In this document: piece after piece, positions 5,463-5,714 of the stretch | Position numbering within the stretch: the stretch's first letter is position 1 | Layout of the letters: each line of letters starts with the position of its first letter | Source of the DNA: Pseudomonadota bacterium | GTDB lineage: Bacteria > Pseudomonadota > Alphaproteobacteria > UBA828 > JAPUJA01 | DNA: 5,714 bases | Assembly: GCA_027296525.1 (NCBI GenBank) | Contig: JAPUJA010000275.1 | Location: 1-5,714, forward strand | Reading direction: 5' to 3' | Position numbers and translations under genes: made by a program | The notes under the pieces: generated by a model | The model's database searches: none | Told to the model about the DNA's origin: nothing | What the model saw: the letters and a program-made list of their open reading frames with translations, nothing else

Positions 5463-5714
5463 ATGTCGATAATCAAAATATTCGGGTTAACGGTTTTAGC
5501 CTTCCTCGTGCCTGCGGCATTTGGCATGAGCGTGGCCGAGGAGCCACGCGAGGGAGGGACGCTGATCGTTGCCAACGAGGCCGAACTCGGCGAATTGGAT
5601 CCGCACATCACATGTGCCACCAGCACAGCGCGATGGGTGATGAACCATATCGCCGAACCCCTCGTCCAGCAGGACATGACGGATGACCAATCTATTCCGC
5701 CACCGCTTATCCCG
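5463..5714 (+). CDS. ABC transporter family 5 solute-binding protein, N-terminal fragment (3' end outside window)
   Basis: The frame is open from ATG 5463 to the window end, giving 84 residues. They begin with a signal peptide: short n-region with Lys5, hydrophobic core FGLTVLAFLVPAAFG (7-21), and a likely signal peptidase I site after SVA (23-25). There is no lipobox cysteine, so a free periplasmic protein is expected. The mature start EGGTLIVANEAELGELDPH, followed by a segment with NHIAEPLVQQD and a PPLIP stretch, is the usual N-terminus of SBP_bac_5 proteins, which capture peptides, opines, nickel chelates or sugars for Opp/Dpp importers. The gene lies 80 nt after the DppF-like gene, in the same direction, and has its own good Shine-Dalgarno. 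A strong palindrome lies in the gap. The ligand cannot be deduced from this fragment. The family is confident; membership of the same operon is a reasonable inference. Confidence 0.88.
   Translation, partial: MSIIKIFGLTVLAFLVPAAFGMSVAEEPREGGTLIVANEAELGELDPHITCATSTARWVMNHIAEPLVQQDMTDDQSIPPPLIP

Noticed and set aside
5395..5472. A 25-codon open frame between the DppF-like gene and the binding protein, which could be a leader peptide
   Set aside because: Its ATG lies inside the palindrome with no Shine-Dalgarno, and the frame overlaps the start of the binding protein; nothing in the peptide suggests an attenuator.
5447..5677. A 76-codon minus-strand open frame at the right edge
   Set aside because: It is antisense to the signal peptide and N-terminus of a well-matching solute-binding protein.

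Overview
The window looks like a piece of a high-GC proteobacterial chromosome, most plausibly alphaproteobacterial. That is a guess from base composition, gene types and codon use; no rRNA or other marker gene is present. It holds five complete or near-complete genes and one gene fragment at the right edge. No tRNA, rRNA, CRISPR array or insertion sequence was seen.

Layout. (1) Positions 3-1211, + strand: the C-terminal ~400 residues of an iron-sulfur flavoprotein of the trimethylamine/dimethylamine/histamine dehydrogenase family; its 5' half lies off the left edge. (2) Positions 1251-3328, - strand, convergent with the first gene: a two-gene operon in which a PaaK-type acyl/aryl-CoA ligase overlaps a crotonase-fold enoyl-CoA hydratase by ATGA. 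(3) Positions 3329-3550: a divergent intergenic region with an AT-rich island, a small inverted repeat and weak promoter-like boxes. (4) Positions 3551 to the end, + strand: an ABC importer operon of the peptide/opine/nickel (Opp/Dpp) class, in the order DppD-type ATPase, DppF-type ATPase, then a family 5 solute-binding protein that runs off the right edge. The membrane permeases are not in the window and are expected downstream.

How they may work together (inference): the importer would bring in a small organic solute, the CoA ligase and hydratase would activate and hydrate an organic acid, and the flavoprotein would oxidatively N-demethylate an amine and pass electrons to ETF. A methylated-amine or betaine catabolic neighbourhood is plausible but unproven; the three blocks may be unrelated.

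Points most worth a second look: a sharp drop in third-position GC inside the dppD-like gene near position 3947 (hand count about 82% before, 62% after), suggesting a recombination junction or assembly chimera; a 26-bp almost perfect palindrome that contains the dppF-like stop codon and precedes the binding-protein gene; and a strong Shine-Dalgarno sequence inside the predicted ligase ORF that points to a possible CTG start. I did not find a clearly new biological system here.
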